Translations under genes and position numbers: made by a program
Assembly: GCA_003989065.1 (NCBI GenBank)
Contig: RXIW01000020.1
Coordinates: forward strand, 1 to 49,543
Reading direction: 5' to 3'
Length of the DNA stretch: 49,543 nucleotides
Source: Candidatus Competibacteraceae bacterium
GTDB lineage: Bacteria; Pseudomonadota; Gammaproteobacteria; Competibacterales; Competibacteraceae
Notes under the pieces: model-generated
The model's database searches: none
What the model was told of the DNA's origin: nothing
What the model saw: the letters and a program-made list of their open reading frames with translations, nothing else
Part shown: positions 26,246 through 36,421 of the stretch, in pieces
Layout of the letters: each line of letters starts with the position of its first letter
Numbering within the stretch: position 1 is the first letter of the stretch

Positions 26246-26273
26246 CCGGAGCGCTGTTGCTTGTACGCTCCGG
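26246..26273 (-). terminator. Hairpin downstream of the DUF1269 gene
   Basis: CCGGAGCG (26246-26253) and CGCTCCGG (26266-26273) form a perfect 8-bp stem with a 12-base loop. It lies 30 bases after the DUF1269 stop in the direction of transcription. The tail is only weakly T-rich. The rest of the 278-base gap (26025-26302) is AT-rich and carries the RRM gene's promoter region; I see no other gene. Confidence 0.55.
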
Positions 26274-26302
26274 CCTGGATCAGGGCATCCCACCAAATGA
26301 GA

Positions 26303-26836
26303 TCAGGCGGATTTGTCCAGATTGGGCGCCGCCGTTTCGGCCTGGGGCTTGCTGGCGTCCAACACTGCCTGCAACGCTGCTTCATCCTCATGCGACAGCG
26401 AGGTCTTCAACACCCGGCCACCGGCCCCTTCCAACTCAGCCAATACCTTGTCCGGAGTAAAGTGTTTGACCAGCACAAACAGCACCGAACTCCCCGGTTT
26501 CAGCTCAGCGGCCAGTTTTTTCATGAATTCGTCGTCGATGCCGACATCGGCCAACGCGCCGCTGAGCGCGCCACCAGCCGCACCGGCCGCCAACCCCAGC
26601 AGCGGGTTCATGAAGATCAGGCCGATGAGCAGTCCCCAGAAACTGCCGGATACCGCACCGGCCGCGGTCATGTTGTGAATCTGATGCAGCTTGACCTTGC
26701 CTTTCTCGTCGCGGACCGCAACGACCGCGTCCTCCAGATCGAGCAGATATTCCTTCTGCATGCGCAGCAGCTGCAACCGGACTTCCTGAGCCGTGAACAT
26801 GTCGTCATAGGCGACCGCGATAAAGGTATTGCTCAT
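26303..26836 (-). CDS. DUF1269 family membrane-associated protein
   Basis: 177 residues from the ATG of MSNTFIAVAYDD, eight bases after GGAGA; a TTG six bases earlier is less likely. The N-terminal part predicts a ferredoxin-like fold, then a glycine/alanine-rich hydrophobic hairpin (SFWGLLIGLIFMNPLLGLAA), then a second domain (SSVLFVLVKHFTPDKVLAEL) and an acidic tail. This is the DUF1269 pattern. Function is unknown; members are stress-associated in some bacteria. Confidence 0.85.
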   Translation of the reverse strand: MSNTFIAVAYDDMFTAQEVRLQLLRMQKEYLLDLEDAVVAVRDEKGKVKLHQIHNMTAAGAVSGSFWGLLIGLIFMNPLLGLAAGAAGGALSGALADVGIDDEFMKKLAAELKPGSSVLFVLVKHFTPDKVLAELEGAGGRVLKTSLSHEDEAALQAVLDASKPQAETAAPNLDKSA

Positions 26837-26927
26837 CTTCAAATTCTCCGAAAACGGTGGATCAGGTGGCGAATTGGCCGCGTGACGCCAAGCCGCGCGG
26901 TCGGGATAGGCGATCCGGCGAGCGCGC

Positions 26928-27236
26928 CTACCTCTTCGGAAAGGCCGTCGCCAGGCAACCTACGGTCATGCCATTATCAGGATAGAGAATCCGCAAGCGA
27001 TCCGCGTAGACTTCCCTGGGCAGATTGTCGTAGTAGGTCTGATAGCTCAGCTGCTCGAACTGGGCGCGCTGTTCCGGCGTCCTAATCGGCAACGCGCCAT
27101 AACGCGGCGTGCAACGCGCCTCCGCTTGCGCCAACCAGTTCTGGAATTGCGGATCGTTGGCATAGCCCAGCGCACAGGCCGCGCCCGTCAGCGCCAACAC
27201 CCCGGCCAGCGCCATCCCATTCCCTCTCGTCACCAT
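26928..27236 (-). CDS. Small exported protein of unknown function
   Basis: 102 residues from the ATG at MVTRGNGMALAG, with AGGGG a few bases upstream; the open frame extends further but then overlaps cardiolipin synthase. The N-terminus is a signal peptide (ALAGVLALTGAACALG). The mature part is Tyr/Gln-rich (QLSYQTYYDNLPREVYADRL) with two cysteines. It starts 25 bases after the cardiolipin synthase stop and probably shares its transcript. Confidence 0.6.
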   Translation of the reverse strand: MVTRGNGMALAGVLALTGAACALGYANDPQFQNWLAQAEARCTPRYGALPIRTPEQRAQFEQLSYQTYYDNLPREVYADRLRILYPDNGMTVGCLATAFPKR

Positions 27237-27261
27237 CGGATTCCCCTGATCGTAAAGTTGG

Positions 27262-28707
27262 TTACAGAATCGGATCGAACAGCCGCGCCGCCCGGACCGC
27301 CCACTGGAAAGCGCGACCCCGGTTATGTAGATCGGCGGCGGAGGTCCGGTCGCTGGCGCGCAGATCCCGCTCCAGCATGGTCGCCACTTGGCCAGCGAAA
27401 TCCCGGTCGACCACCACCGCCACGACCTCGAAATTGAGCCGCAGCGAGCGGTTGTCCAGGTTGGCGGTGCCGACCGAGGCGATGTCGTCATCGACCAGCA
27501 CCACCTTCTGGTGCGGGAAACCATCCCGATAGCGGTAAATCTGAATCCCAGCCCGATCCGCCGCTTCCAGGAACGAAAACGAGGCCAGATACACCATCAG
27601 GTGATCCGGCTTGCCCGGCAACAGGATGCGGACATCCACCCCACGCAGGGCCGCCAGCTGCAAGGCCGCGAACACCGGCGGATCGGGCACGAAGTAGGGG
27701 CTGGCGATCCACAGCCGCCGCCGCGCCCCGGCAATAGCCTGGTGGAAGAACATCGAACAACTTTCCAAAGCATCGGCCGGGCCGGTCGAATAGATCAACA
27801 CGGCGCGGTCGCCCTGGGCCGCAGCCGTCGGCTGCCATTCCAGCGCCGGCACCTGCCGAGTCGCCCAATACCAATCCTCGATGAAGACCAGCTGAAGAGC
27901 GTGCACCGCCGGCCCTTCGATGCGCAGATGGGTATCGCGCCAGTGGCCCAGCGGCCCACGGCCCATGTACTCATCCCCCACGTTCAGGCCACCCACGAAG
28001 GCTACCCAGCCATCCACCACCACGATCTTGCGATGGTTGCGGAAATTCAACTGGAAGCGGTTGCGTCGGCCACGGGTAGTATGAAACGCTGATACCGTCA
28101 CGCCCGCCGCCCGCAGGGTTTCCACATAGCTTTTCGGCAACGCATGACTGCCGAGTTCGTCGTACAGCACCTGGATCGCCACGCCGGCTGCCGCCTTGCG
28201 CACCAGATGGGTCTGCAGCTCGCGGCCCAGCTCGTCGTCCTTGATGATGAAAAATTCGATTACGATCGAGCGTTGCGCCTGCTCCAAGGCGGCAAAGATC
28301 GCCGCGAAGGTGGCCGCGCCATCGATCAGCAATTCCAGCGCATTGCCCCGGGTGTAGGGGGTTCGGCTCAAGCGGGCCAGCACCTCGAAGTCGCTGACAC
28401 GCTCGGGCGGCAAGCTGGCCTGGAATACTTGCAGCCGTTCCAGGAAGGCTAACACGTTCTCGCGCCGCGACGAGTGCGCCAGCATGCCCTTGCGCAGGGT
28501 TTCCAGATAGCCATGAAAGCGATTGCGCCCGAAAATCCAATACAAGGGCAGGGCTGCATACGGGAAGGTCAGCAGCGAAATGGCCCAGGCGATCGCCCCT
28601 TGCGAAGTCCTGACGCTGGCCACGGCGTGAATGGCCGACGCCACGCCCAGCATGTGAATCAGCGCGGCAATGGCCGTTACCAGCAGCACCCAATCCTGTG
28701 TCGTCAT
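27262..28707 (-). CDS. cls: Cardiolipin synthase (phospholipase D family)
   Basis: 481 residues from the ATG at MTTQDWVLL. Two N-terminal membrane helices are followed by two PLD domains with HKD motifs: NHRKIVVVDGWVAFVGGLN (about 223-241) and HQKVVLVDDDIASVGTANLD (about 402-421). The enzyme joins two phosphatidylglycerols, or uses phosphatidylethanolamine, to form cardiolipin at the inner membrane. It is divergent from a DedA-family gene 58 bases away; both act on membrane lipids. Confidence 0.93.
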   Translation of the reverse strand: MTTQDWVLLVTAIAALIHMLGVASAIHAVASVRTSQGAIAWAISLLTFPYAALPLYWIFGRNRFHGYLETLRKGMLAHSSRRENVLAFLERLQVFQASLPPERVSDFEVLARLSRTPYTRGNALELLIDGAATFAAIFAALEQAQRSIVIEFFIIKDDELGRELQTHLVRKAAAGVAIQVLYDELGSHALPKSYVETLRAAGVTVSAFHTTRGRRNRFQLNFRNHRKIVVVDGWVAFVGGLNVGDEYMGRGPLGHWRDTHLRIEGPAVHALQLVFIEDWYWATRQVPALEWQPTAAAQGDRAVLIYSTGPADALESCSMFFHQAIAGARRRLWIASPYFVPDPPVFAALQLAALRGVDVRILLPGKPDHLMVYLASFSFLEAADRAGIQIYRYRDGFPHQKVVLVDDDIASVGTANLDNRSLRLNFEVVAVVVDRDFAGQVATMLERDLRASDRTSAADLHNRGRAFQWAVRAARLFDPIL

Positions 28708-28765
28708 GAACGCGGTATCCTGATTGCCCACATGGTCACTGGTTGATCTATCGAGGTTTTGGATT

Positions 28766-29536
28766 ATGCACAACTTTGCCCGTTTACTGGCGGCTTTCTG
28801 GATCAGCGGGTCGCTGTTGCTGAGCGGTGGCGCAGCTTTCGCCCAAACCGCCGCCCCGACGCCGGTCACATCGACATCCGACCGCCTGCTACGGGATGTC
28901 GGGCGCGAGATCGCCGCGGTCGAACCGGTGCTGGAGCGTTATGGCTATGGCGCGGTGTTCACGGCGGTAGGAGTAGAGGGCTTCGGGATCCCAGCGCCCG
29001 GCCAAACCCTGCTCATCGCCGGCGCGGTAACCGCAGCGAACCAAGCCGAGTTGCGCATCTCCGCCCTGTTGCTGGTCGCTTTCCTGGCCGCCATGGCGGG
29101 CAGCAGCCTGGGCTATGTCATTGGCCGACGTGGCGGCCGCGCCCTGTTGCGCCGGTTGCGGGTGAACGAACGCCATCTGCAACGAATCGAGCAGGGTTTC
29201 TCCCGTTACGGTGGCGGCTTGATCGTGGTGGCCCGCTTCTTCGATGGCCCACGGCAGTTGAGCAGCATCGCCGCCGGCACGCTGGAAATGCCCTGGTGGA
29301 CATTCACGTTGTTCAACGTCATCGGCGCAGCGTTGTGGGTCGGTTGCTGGGGGTTGGGCGTCTACTACCTGGATGAACATCTGCACGCGATCCTGGCCGC
29401 CATCCGCCGCTGCAATCCCTGGGTGGCTACCCTGACCCTGGCCGCCGTGGTCGGCCTGATCCTGGTCCTCTGGCGCGGCTATCGGGCGCGGACCGCGCCA
29501 GAGGGGACCGGCGACCCCGACAGCCGGGCGCAGTGA
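28766..29536 (+). CDS. DedA-family membrane protein with N-terminal signal-like segment
   Basis: 256 residues from the ATG at MHNFARLL, nine bases after GAGG. A hydrophobic leader ending AAFAQ looks like a cleavable signal peptide, not usual for E. coli DedA. The VTT domain is recognisable: VEGFGIPAPGQTLLIAGA keeps the first Glu but has Gln where DedA has an acidic residue after PG, and RFFDGPRQLSSIAAGTLEM takes the place of RFVPxxRTxxPxxAG. Lipid flipping is plausible but the substitution may alter proton coupling. It is a second DedA-family member in this window. Confidence 0.85.
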   Translation: MHNFARLLAAFWISGSLLLSGGAAFAQTAAPTPVTSTSDRLLRDVGREIAAVEPVLERYGYGAVFTAVGVEGFGIPAPGQTLLIAGAVTAANQAELRISALLLVAFLAAMAGSSLGYVIGRRGGRALLRRLRVNERHLQRIEQGFSRYGGGLIVVARFFDGPRQLSSIAAGTLEMPWWTFTLFNVIGAALWVGCWGLGVYYLDEHLHAILAAIRRCNPWVATLTLAAVVGLILVLWRGYRARTAPEGTGDPDSRAQ

Positions 29537-29555
29537 ACCTTGCCGCCCGGCGCGG

Positions 29556-30311
29556 CTATCCGCCGGCGAACAGGCGTGCGATCCGCTCCTGGATCGTCGC
29601 CGCCGCCGCCTGCGGATCGGGCGCTTGCCGGATCGGCCGCCCGACCACGATATGATCGGCACCGTTGAGGAAGGCATCCTCGACATCCAGAGTGCGCTTT
29701 TGATCGTCGGTCGGCCGATTCAGCACTGGGCGAATGCCGGGTGTGATGATCAACAGCTTGTCACCCAGATTTTCCCGCAGGGTGGACGCTTCCAGGCCCG
29801 AGGAAATGACGCCGCGACAGCCGATCTCCAAGGCCCGCCGCGCCCGCGACAGCACCAGGGTCTTGGGATCGCAGGCGAAGCCGAGATCGTTCAGATCGGC
29901 CTGATCGAGGCTGGTCAGCGCGGTGACCGCCAGAATGCCCAGACCATGCCCAGCCTCTCCAGCCGCTTCCACCGCCGCCCGCAGAATGGCGTCATTACCG
30001 TGCACGGTGGTGAAACTGGCGCCATAGGGTTCGAGCTGGCGCACGGCGGAACGGACCGTCTCCGGCACATCGAAGAACTTGAGATCGACGAAGACCTTCT
30101 TGTCGCGGGCGCGCAACCACTCGATCAGCTCAAAATAGCCGCCGGCCATGAACAGCTCCAAGCCGATCTTGTAGAAACCCACCGCATCGCCCAGCGTCTC
30201 GACCAGTTCCCGGGCCTTGGTCGGACTCGGCACGTCCAGGGCGAAAATCAGCCGGTCGGCTGGCGCGATCGGTTTGTTCGACAGTAGTTCGCGCGTACTC
30301 ATCCTCGTCAC
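29556..30311 (-). CDS. pyrF: Orotidine 5'-phosphate decarboxylase
   Basis: 251 residues from a GTG that overlaps the stop of the upstream HdeB-like gene (GTGA); an ATG nine bases later is also possible. FALDVPS, the catalytic DLKFFDVPETV (D-x-K-x-x-D retained), VTALTSLDQADL, ITPGIRP and HIVVGRPI are in the right order. It makes UMP from OMP, the last step of pyrimidine synthesis. It converges with the second DedA-family gene. Confidence 0.94.
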   Translation of the reverse strand: MTRMSTRELLSNKPIAPADRLIFALDVPSPTKARELVETLGDAVGFYKIGLELFMAGGYFELIEWLRARDKKVFVDLKFFDVPETVRSAVRQLEPYGASFTTVHGNDAILRAAVEAAGEAGHGLGILAVTALTSLDQADLNDLGFACDPKTLVLSRARRALEIGCRGVISSGLEASTLRENLGDKLLIITPGIRPVLNRPTDDQKRTLDVEDAFLNGADHIVVGRPIRQAPDPQAAAATIQERIARLFAGG

Positions 30312-30640
30312 TTGCTGATACCCACCGCTTCGGCAGCGTTCAGCACCTTCTCATTGGGTTTGTTGCCGCAATACGTCACCAGATTGGCGCTGAATTTTTC
30401 CAGATCCTTCCAATCCAGCATGGTATCGCCGGATACGCCGCTCAGATAACCATCGATCCACATCAGCACCACTCCGGCATCCTCGGAAGAGCTCTGCGAC
30501 AGTTCCTGCAGAAATTCACTGCAGGAAATCGCACCAAAGTCGATATTTTTGGTCTGCGTTTTCTTGGCGGCCAAAACCGGCGTCGATGCAAACACGGTGG
30601 CGGACAAACACAAAGCAGCTACGGCGAACGGATGCCTCAT
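30308..30640 (-). CDS. HdeA/HdeB-family periplasmic acid-stress chaperone-like protein
   Basis: 110 residues with a signal peptide (MRHPFAVAALCLSATVFAS, cleavage after VLA). The mature part has the two cysteines of the family, SCSEFLQ and VTYCGNKPNEKVLNA, around an alpha-helical middle with VVLMWIDGYLSG. HdeA/HdeB prevent aggregation of periplasmic proteins at low pH. Upstream, ATTTGGACTTT (30659-30669) and ATTTGAACTTT (30672-30682) are direct repeats at 13-bp period of unknown meaning. Coupling to pyrF is unusual. Confidence 0.78.
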   Translation of the reverse strand: MRHPFAVAALCLSATVFASTPVLAAKKTQTKNIDFGAISCSEFLQELSQSSSEDAGVVLMWIDGYLSGVSGDTMLDWKDLEKFSANLVTYCGNKPNEKVLNAAEAVGISK

Positions 30641-30854
30641 GGATAGAAATCTCCGGTAATTTGGACTTTGGATTTGAACTTTAGAAACGAGGAATCAACC
30701 CCATCTATAGCCTAGCGGTCGTCTGTCGCGAAAGCTACCTGCATAGCGACAAACCGTATCCCGCCAGATTCGGGGAACCCTACGTTCCGCCAGTAACCCA
30801 ATATCTCAATGACGGCATTTTCATCAGATTTACGATCACGGAGTCCCGGATGTC

Positions 30855-33137
30855 ATGATCGACAGGAATAAGAACATCATCACGAATGTCATCGCCATGT
30901 TTTGCCTACTGTTGTTGACGCAAACGCCCGCCAGGGTCCAGGCGGCGGAAACGGCCCTGGACACCTACGTGGCCCGGCCGGACGCCAACTACAGCTACAA
31001 CCTGTATCACACCGAACAGGGAACCGGCTATACCGCCTATTTTCTGGAGATGACCTCCCAGCAGTGGCGTTCCAGCAACGAGGTGGATCGCCCGATCTGG
31101 ACGCATGACGTCATGATCGTCATCCCGAAGATCGCGCTGGAAAGCACCCACACTGCGGTGCTGCTGGTTTCCGGTGGCAGCAACAGCAGCAACCACCCCA
31201 CCAGCGTGGATTCGGCGGTCGGCGCGGCAGCGGTCACGACCGGGGCGGTGCTCGCCGTGGTCAGCCAGATCCCGAACCAGCCTCTGTATTTCACCGATGA
31301 AGCGGGAGTGGGACGCAAGGAGGACGAAATCCTGGCCTATAGTCTGGACAAGGCGCTCGATACCGGTGATCCGGAATGGGCGGTGCACCTGGCCATGACC
31401 AAGGCCGCGGTGCGCGCCATGGACACGGTGCAGACCTTCACGGCCAGCAAAGGCAAGACCATCAACGACTTTCTGGTGATCGGCGGCTCCAAGCGCGGTT
31501 GGACCACCTGGCTGACCGCCGCTGTCGATCCACGGGTCAAGGCCATCGTGCCGGCCTCGATCGATCTACTGAACCTGGGCCAGCAATTCGTCCATCACTG
31601 GGAGGCTTATGGTTTCTATGCCCCGGCGCTGCAGGACTACGTGGCCTTCGATCTGCCCTGCCGCATGCAGACCACCGAAGGACAGGCGCTGTTGCGGGTG
31701 ATCGATCCCTACGCTTACCGCGAGCGCTACACCATGCCCAAGCTGATCCTCAACTCGGCTGGCGATCAGTTCTTCGTTTCCGACTCCTCGCGGTTCTACT
31801 ACGGCGCCCTGCCAGGCCCCAAGTGGCTGCGCTACATGCCCAACACCGACCACTATCAGGATGAACAGGTCGCGATCAATGCGCTGTCGTGGATGAACGA
31901 CATCCTGAACAACGACAGCAGCCCGCAGATCGGCTGGACCCTGGACAACGATGGCGCTCTCCGGGTATCGCCCTCCATCCACCCCAAGCAGGTGCGGCTG
32001 TGGCAGGCGAGCAATCCCAGCGCGCGCGATTTCCGCCTAGAAAGCATCGGCTCGGCCTGGACCAGCCAGGTTCTGACCGACGCTGGCGATGGAACCTATG
32101 TCGGCCGGGTGCAACAACCCACCACCGGCTGGACGGCGTTCTTCGTCGAAGTGACCTTCCCGACCGCCGGGGTGCTCGAACCCGACCAGGTCTACACCAC
32201 TGAAATCCAGATCACCCCAGACACCCTGCCGTATGCCGGGACCGCCTGCAGCGGTAGCTACCACAAGGCGCTCTCTCACCTGGAAAGCCCGCAACAGGGT
32301 TCCTTCGAAAGCGGCATCGGCCTGATCCGGGGCTGGGCCTGCGACGCCGGGTCGGTGGAAGTGCAGATCGACAACGGCGCCCGCCAGCAGGTCGCCTACG
32401 GCAGCTACCGGCCCGATACCGCCGCAGTGTGTGGCGATACCGACAACGGTTTCGGTTATACCTTCAACTGGAACAACCTGGGCGCCGGCAGCCATCGCCT
32501 GCGCAGCTACGTCAGCGGGACGGAGATCGCCGACGTCAACTTCCAGGTCACTACCCTGGGCGTGGAGTACCTGCAAGGGGTCAGCGGCGAATACACCCTG
32601 CCCAACTTCCCCCAGACCGGCAAGAGCGTCACCGTGCGCTGGGCCGAGCCGCACCAGAACTTCGTGATCGTGGGCAGCGGCCAGACCCAGGCCAGCACGC
32701 TGCAATCCGTGCAGGCGACGGCGCTCGCTCATCTGGAAAGCCCGCAGCAGGGCTCCTATGAAAGCGGCATTGGCCTGATTCGCGGCTGGATCTGCGACGC
32801 CAGTTCGGTGGAAGTGCAGATCGACGGCGGCGACCGGCAACGGGTCGCCTATGGCAGCAACCGGCCCGACACCGCCGATATCTGTGGCGATACCAACAAT
32901 GGTTTCGGTTACACCGTCAACTGGAACCTGTTCGGCAACGGTCTGCACCATGTGCAGGTCTATGCCGATGGCGTGGCCTTCGCCGACGTCAACTTCCAGG
33001 TCACCACCCTGGGCGTGGAGTACCTGCAAGGGGTCAGCGGCGAATACACCCTGCCCAATTTCCCCCAGACCGGTAAGAGCGTCACCCTGCGTTGGACCGA
33101 GCCCAACCAGAACTTCCGGATCGTCAACTATCAGTGA
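30855..33137 (+). CDS. PhoPQ-activated pathogenicity-related (PqaA) family secreted protein with two C-terminal modules
   Basis: 760 residues. Signal peptide (cleavage near VQA, residue 30). Residues 35-460 match the PqaA alpha/beta-hydrolase-like domain: LLVSGGSNSS, FLVIGGSKRGWTTWLTAAVD with the presumed nucleophile Ser in GGSKRG, LILNSAGDQFFVSDSSRFYY and MPNTDHYQ with a candidate catalytic Asp and His. Two modules of about 150 residues follow. PqaA was linked to PhoPQ and melittin resistance in Salmonella; its substrate is unknown. The gene stands alone, between the HdeB-like gene and a hairpin pair. Confidence 0.86.
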   Translation: MIDRNKNIITNVIAMFCLLLLTQTPARVQAAETALDTYVARPDANYSYNLYHTEQGTGYTAYFLEMTSQQWRSSNEVDRPIWTHDVMIVIPKIALESTHTAVLLVSGGSNSSNHPTSVDSAVGAAAVTTGAVLAVVSQIPNQPLYFTDEAGVGRKEDEILAYSLDKALDTGDPEWAVHLAMTKAAVRAMDTVQTFTASKGKTINDFLVIGGSKRGWTTWLTAAVDPRVKAIVPASIDLLNLGQQFVHHWEAYGFYAPALQDYVAFDLPCRMQTTEGQALLRVIDPYAYRERYTMPKLILNSAGDQFFVSDSSRFYYGALPGPKWLRYMPNTDHYQDEQVAINALSWMNDILNNDSSPQIGWTLDNDGALRVSPSIHPKQVRLWQASNPSARDFRLESIGSAWTSQVLTDAGDGTYVGRVQQPTTGWTAFFVEVTFPTAGVLEPDQVYTTEIQITPDTLPYAGTACSGSYHKALSHLESPQQGSFESGIGLIRGWACDAGSVEVQIDNGARQQVAYGSYRPDTAAVCGDTDNGFGYTFNWNNLGAGSHRLRSYVSGTEIADVNFQVTTLGVEYLQGVSGEYTLPNFPQTGKSVTVRWAEPHQNFVIVGSGQTQASTLQSVQATALAHLESPQQGSYESGIGLIRGWICDASSVEVQIDGGDRQRVAYGSNRPDTADICGDTNNGFGYTVNWNLFGNGLHHVQVYADGVAFADVNFQVTTLGVEYLQGVSGEYTLPNFPQTGKSVTLRWTEPNQNFRIVNYQ
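32268..33137 (+). repeat. Tandem near-identical module repeat inside the PqaA-family gene
   Basis: Unit 1 (32268-32720) and unit 2 (32721-33137, lacking the last part) repeat at 453 bp, 151 codons. Each encodes HLESPQQGS, ESGIGLIRGW, a C-x-N-C-like pair in RGWxCDA and CGDTxNGFGYT, then VEYLQGVSGEYTLPNFPQ. The second half of each unit is almost identical in DNA, with only a few silent differences, indicating recent duplication or conversion. The cysteines suggest one disulfide per module. Confidence 0.9.
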
Positions 33138-33148
33138 TCGTCCCGCCG

Positions 33149-33203
33149 CGCCGAGCGCATCACTCGGCGTGATTCGCCTCTCCCGTTGAGGGAGGGGTGA
33201 ATC
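33149..33203. terminator. Two adjacent hairpins between convergent genes
   Basis: CGCCGAG (33149-33155) pairs with CTCGGCG (33163-33169); two bases on, GATTCGCCTCTCCC (33171-33184) pairs with GGGAGGGGTGAATC (33190-33203) over 14 positions, with a 5-base loop and only two non-Watson-Crick positions. They separate the PqaA gene from the acyl-CoA synthetase gene. No U-tract is present; they may block readthrough or be a dispersed palindromic element. Confidence 0.55.
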
Positions 33204-33217
33204 ACCGGCGGGGGAGA

Positions 33218-34750
<1,533 letters not shown>

Positions 34751-35081
34751 CGTGTTTCCCCTTTGGCAGTCGTTTTGGCATCGGCTCGTCCCTCATCGAC
34801 CGGTTCGGCGGCGAGAGGATGGCCGAGTAGGGGGAAAGTATAAGCCATGCGCAACCATCCACCGCTCGACGCTGGGGACCCATCTACGGATAGCCGAGCG
34901 CAAACAACGCCAGTAGCAAACTCGTATTTCTGATGCACCCAGAGCATTGGAACGCATCTTCAGATTAGTGATGGATTTCCAGATGGAGTGATATATGGTT
35001 GATTGAAATGATTTGAAAAGTTAAACGATGACTCGACGCTACGCTAAGCCCACATGCATTGAATGGCTTTGAGGACACCGC
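34751..35081. other. Intergenic region between the divergent synthetase and hydrolase genes
   Basis: 331 bases without a credible gene. The right half is AT-richer. TTGATT at 34994 with TAAACG after a 17-base spacer is a weak promoter candidate for the serine hydrolase and OvoA direction. No clear operator or RNA structure was recognised. Confidence 0.5.
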
Positions 35082-36317
35082 ATGACCGAACTGAAAGTGG
35101 CAGCGGATCCGGCTGGCCTGGGCTTCGATCCGACCCGGCTGGCGCGCATCGATGCCCATTTTGCCCGCTACGTGGACGACGGGCGCTTGCCGGGCTGGCT
35201 GATTCTGGTCAGCCGAGCCGGTCATATCGCCTATCTCGGCTGCTATGGCGATCGGGACATGGAAGCGCGACGACCGATCGAGTGGGACACCCTGTTTCGC
35301 ATCTATTCGATGACCAAGCCGGTCACGGCGGTGGCGGCGATGATGCTGTACGAGGAAGGAGCCTTCGAGCTGAAGGATCCAGTCAGCCGCTTCATCCCAG
35401 CCTTCGCCGAAACCCGAGTCTACCGCAGCGGTTCGGCGCTGAAACCGGTGACCGAGGCGCTGCGCGAGCCGATCCGGATCTGGCATCTGCTCACCCACAC
35501 CGCCGGCCTCAGTTATGGCTTCCATCACGCCCACCCGGTCGATGCCCTCTACCGCGCCGCCGGCTTCGAATGGGGACCGCCGGACGGCCTGGATCTGGCG
35601 GCTTGCTGCGAAGCCTGGGCCGGCCTGCCCCTGATGTTTCAACCGGGCACGGAATGGAATTACTCGGTGGCGAGCGACGTCCTGGGGCGGGTGATCGAGG
35701 TTGCATCCGGTCTGAGCCTCGAGCGCTTTTTCGCCGAACGCATCTTCCAGCCGCTCGGCATGGCCGATACGCGTTTCTGGGTGGATGCGACCGACCGCGA
35801 CCGACTGGCGGCCTTTTATTCACCGCATCCCGAAACCCGGCGCGCGGTGCGCAACGACGCCATGGATCGCATCAACCGCCAGCCGCCACGCTGCTGCCTG
35901 GGCGGCGACGGCCTGGTCTCCACCGCCGCCGACTATCACCGTTTCACCCAGATGCTGCGGCGGGGCGGAGAACTGGACGGCGTCCGCCTGCTGAGCAACC
36001 GAACCTTACGCTACATGACCCGCAATCACCTGCCGGGCGGCGTCGATCTGGAAACCTGCGGCCGGCCGCTGTTCTCCGAGACCACCTTCACCGGCATCGG
36101 CTTCGGGCTGGGCTTCTCGGTCGTGCTCGATCCGGTCGCCAACAAGGTGCTGGCTTCGCCCGGCGAATTCGCCTGGGGCGGCGCAGCCAGCACCGCGTTC
36201 TGGGTCGATCCGGTCGAGGATATCACCGTACTGCTGTTGACCCAGCTGTTTCCGTCCACTACCCATCCTCTGCGCTCCCAGCTGCGCCAACTGGTGTATC
36301 AGGCGCTGGTGGATTAG
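35082..36317 (+). CDS. Beta-lactamase-family serine hydrolase
   Basis: 411 residues, no signal peptide, so cytosolic. The class C/penicillin-binding fold is shown by the catalytic SMTK (S-x-x-K) in RIYSMTKPVTAVAAMML (about 86-102), a Tyr motif in EWNYSVASDVLGRVIE, and GGDGLVSTAADYHRF. Cytosolic members are esterases or amidases, not drug-resistance enzymes. GAGG stands seven bases before the ATG. OvoA follows after 104 bases on the same strand. A much longer overlapping frame across both genes is an artefact. Confidence 0.9.
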   Translation: MTELKVAADPAGLGFDPTRLARIDAHFARYVDDGRLPGWLILVSRAGHIAYLGCYGDRDMEARRPIEWDTLFRIYSMTKPVTAVAAMMLYEEGAFELKDPVSRFIPAFAETRVYRSGSALKPVTEALREPIRIWHLLTHTAGLSYGFHHAHPVDALYRAAGFEWGPPDGLDLAACCEAWAGLPLMFQPGTEWNYSVASDVLGRVIEVASGLSLERFFAERIFQPLGMADTRFWVDATDRDRLAAFYSPHPETRRAVRNDAMDRINRQPPRCCLGGDGLVSTAADYHRFTQMLRRGGELDGVRLLSNRTLRYMTRNHLPGGVDLETCGRPLFSETTFTGIGFGLGFSVVLDPVANKVLASPGEFAWGGAASTAFWVDPVEDITVLLLTQLFPSTTHPLRSQLRQLVYQALVD

Positions 36318-36421
36318 CGCCGGAAGCCGACCAACTCGGCGCAGCGCTTTTGCTTGTCAAGCGAATACGCCAAAATCGGATCGCTACCCTAATCAAAACC
36401 TATTGCGGAGGTGATCCGATC

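Noticed and set aside
35082..36317. Beta-lactamase antibiotic resistance gene
   Set aside because: No signal peptide and the SMTK/YSV arrangement is that of cytosolic esterase-type members.
35063..36421. A continuous frame from 35063 to 38830 that would make a 1255-residue fusion with OvoA
   Set aside because: The first 453 codons overlap the serine hydrolase in another frame, are Arg/Pro-rich and match nothing; OvoA has its own strong ribosome site and ATG at 36422.
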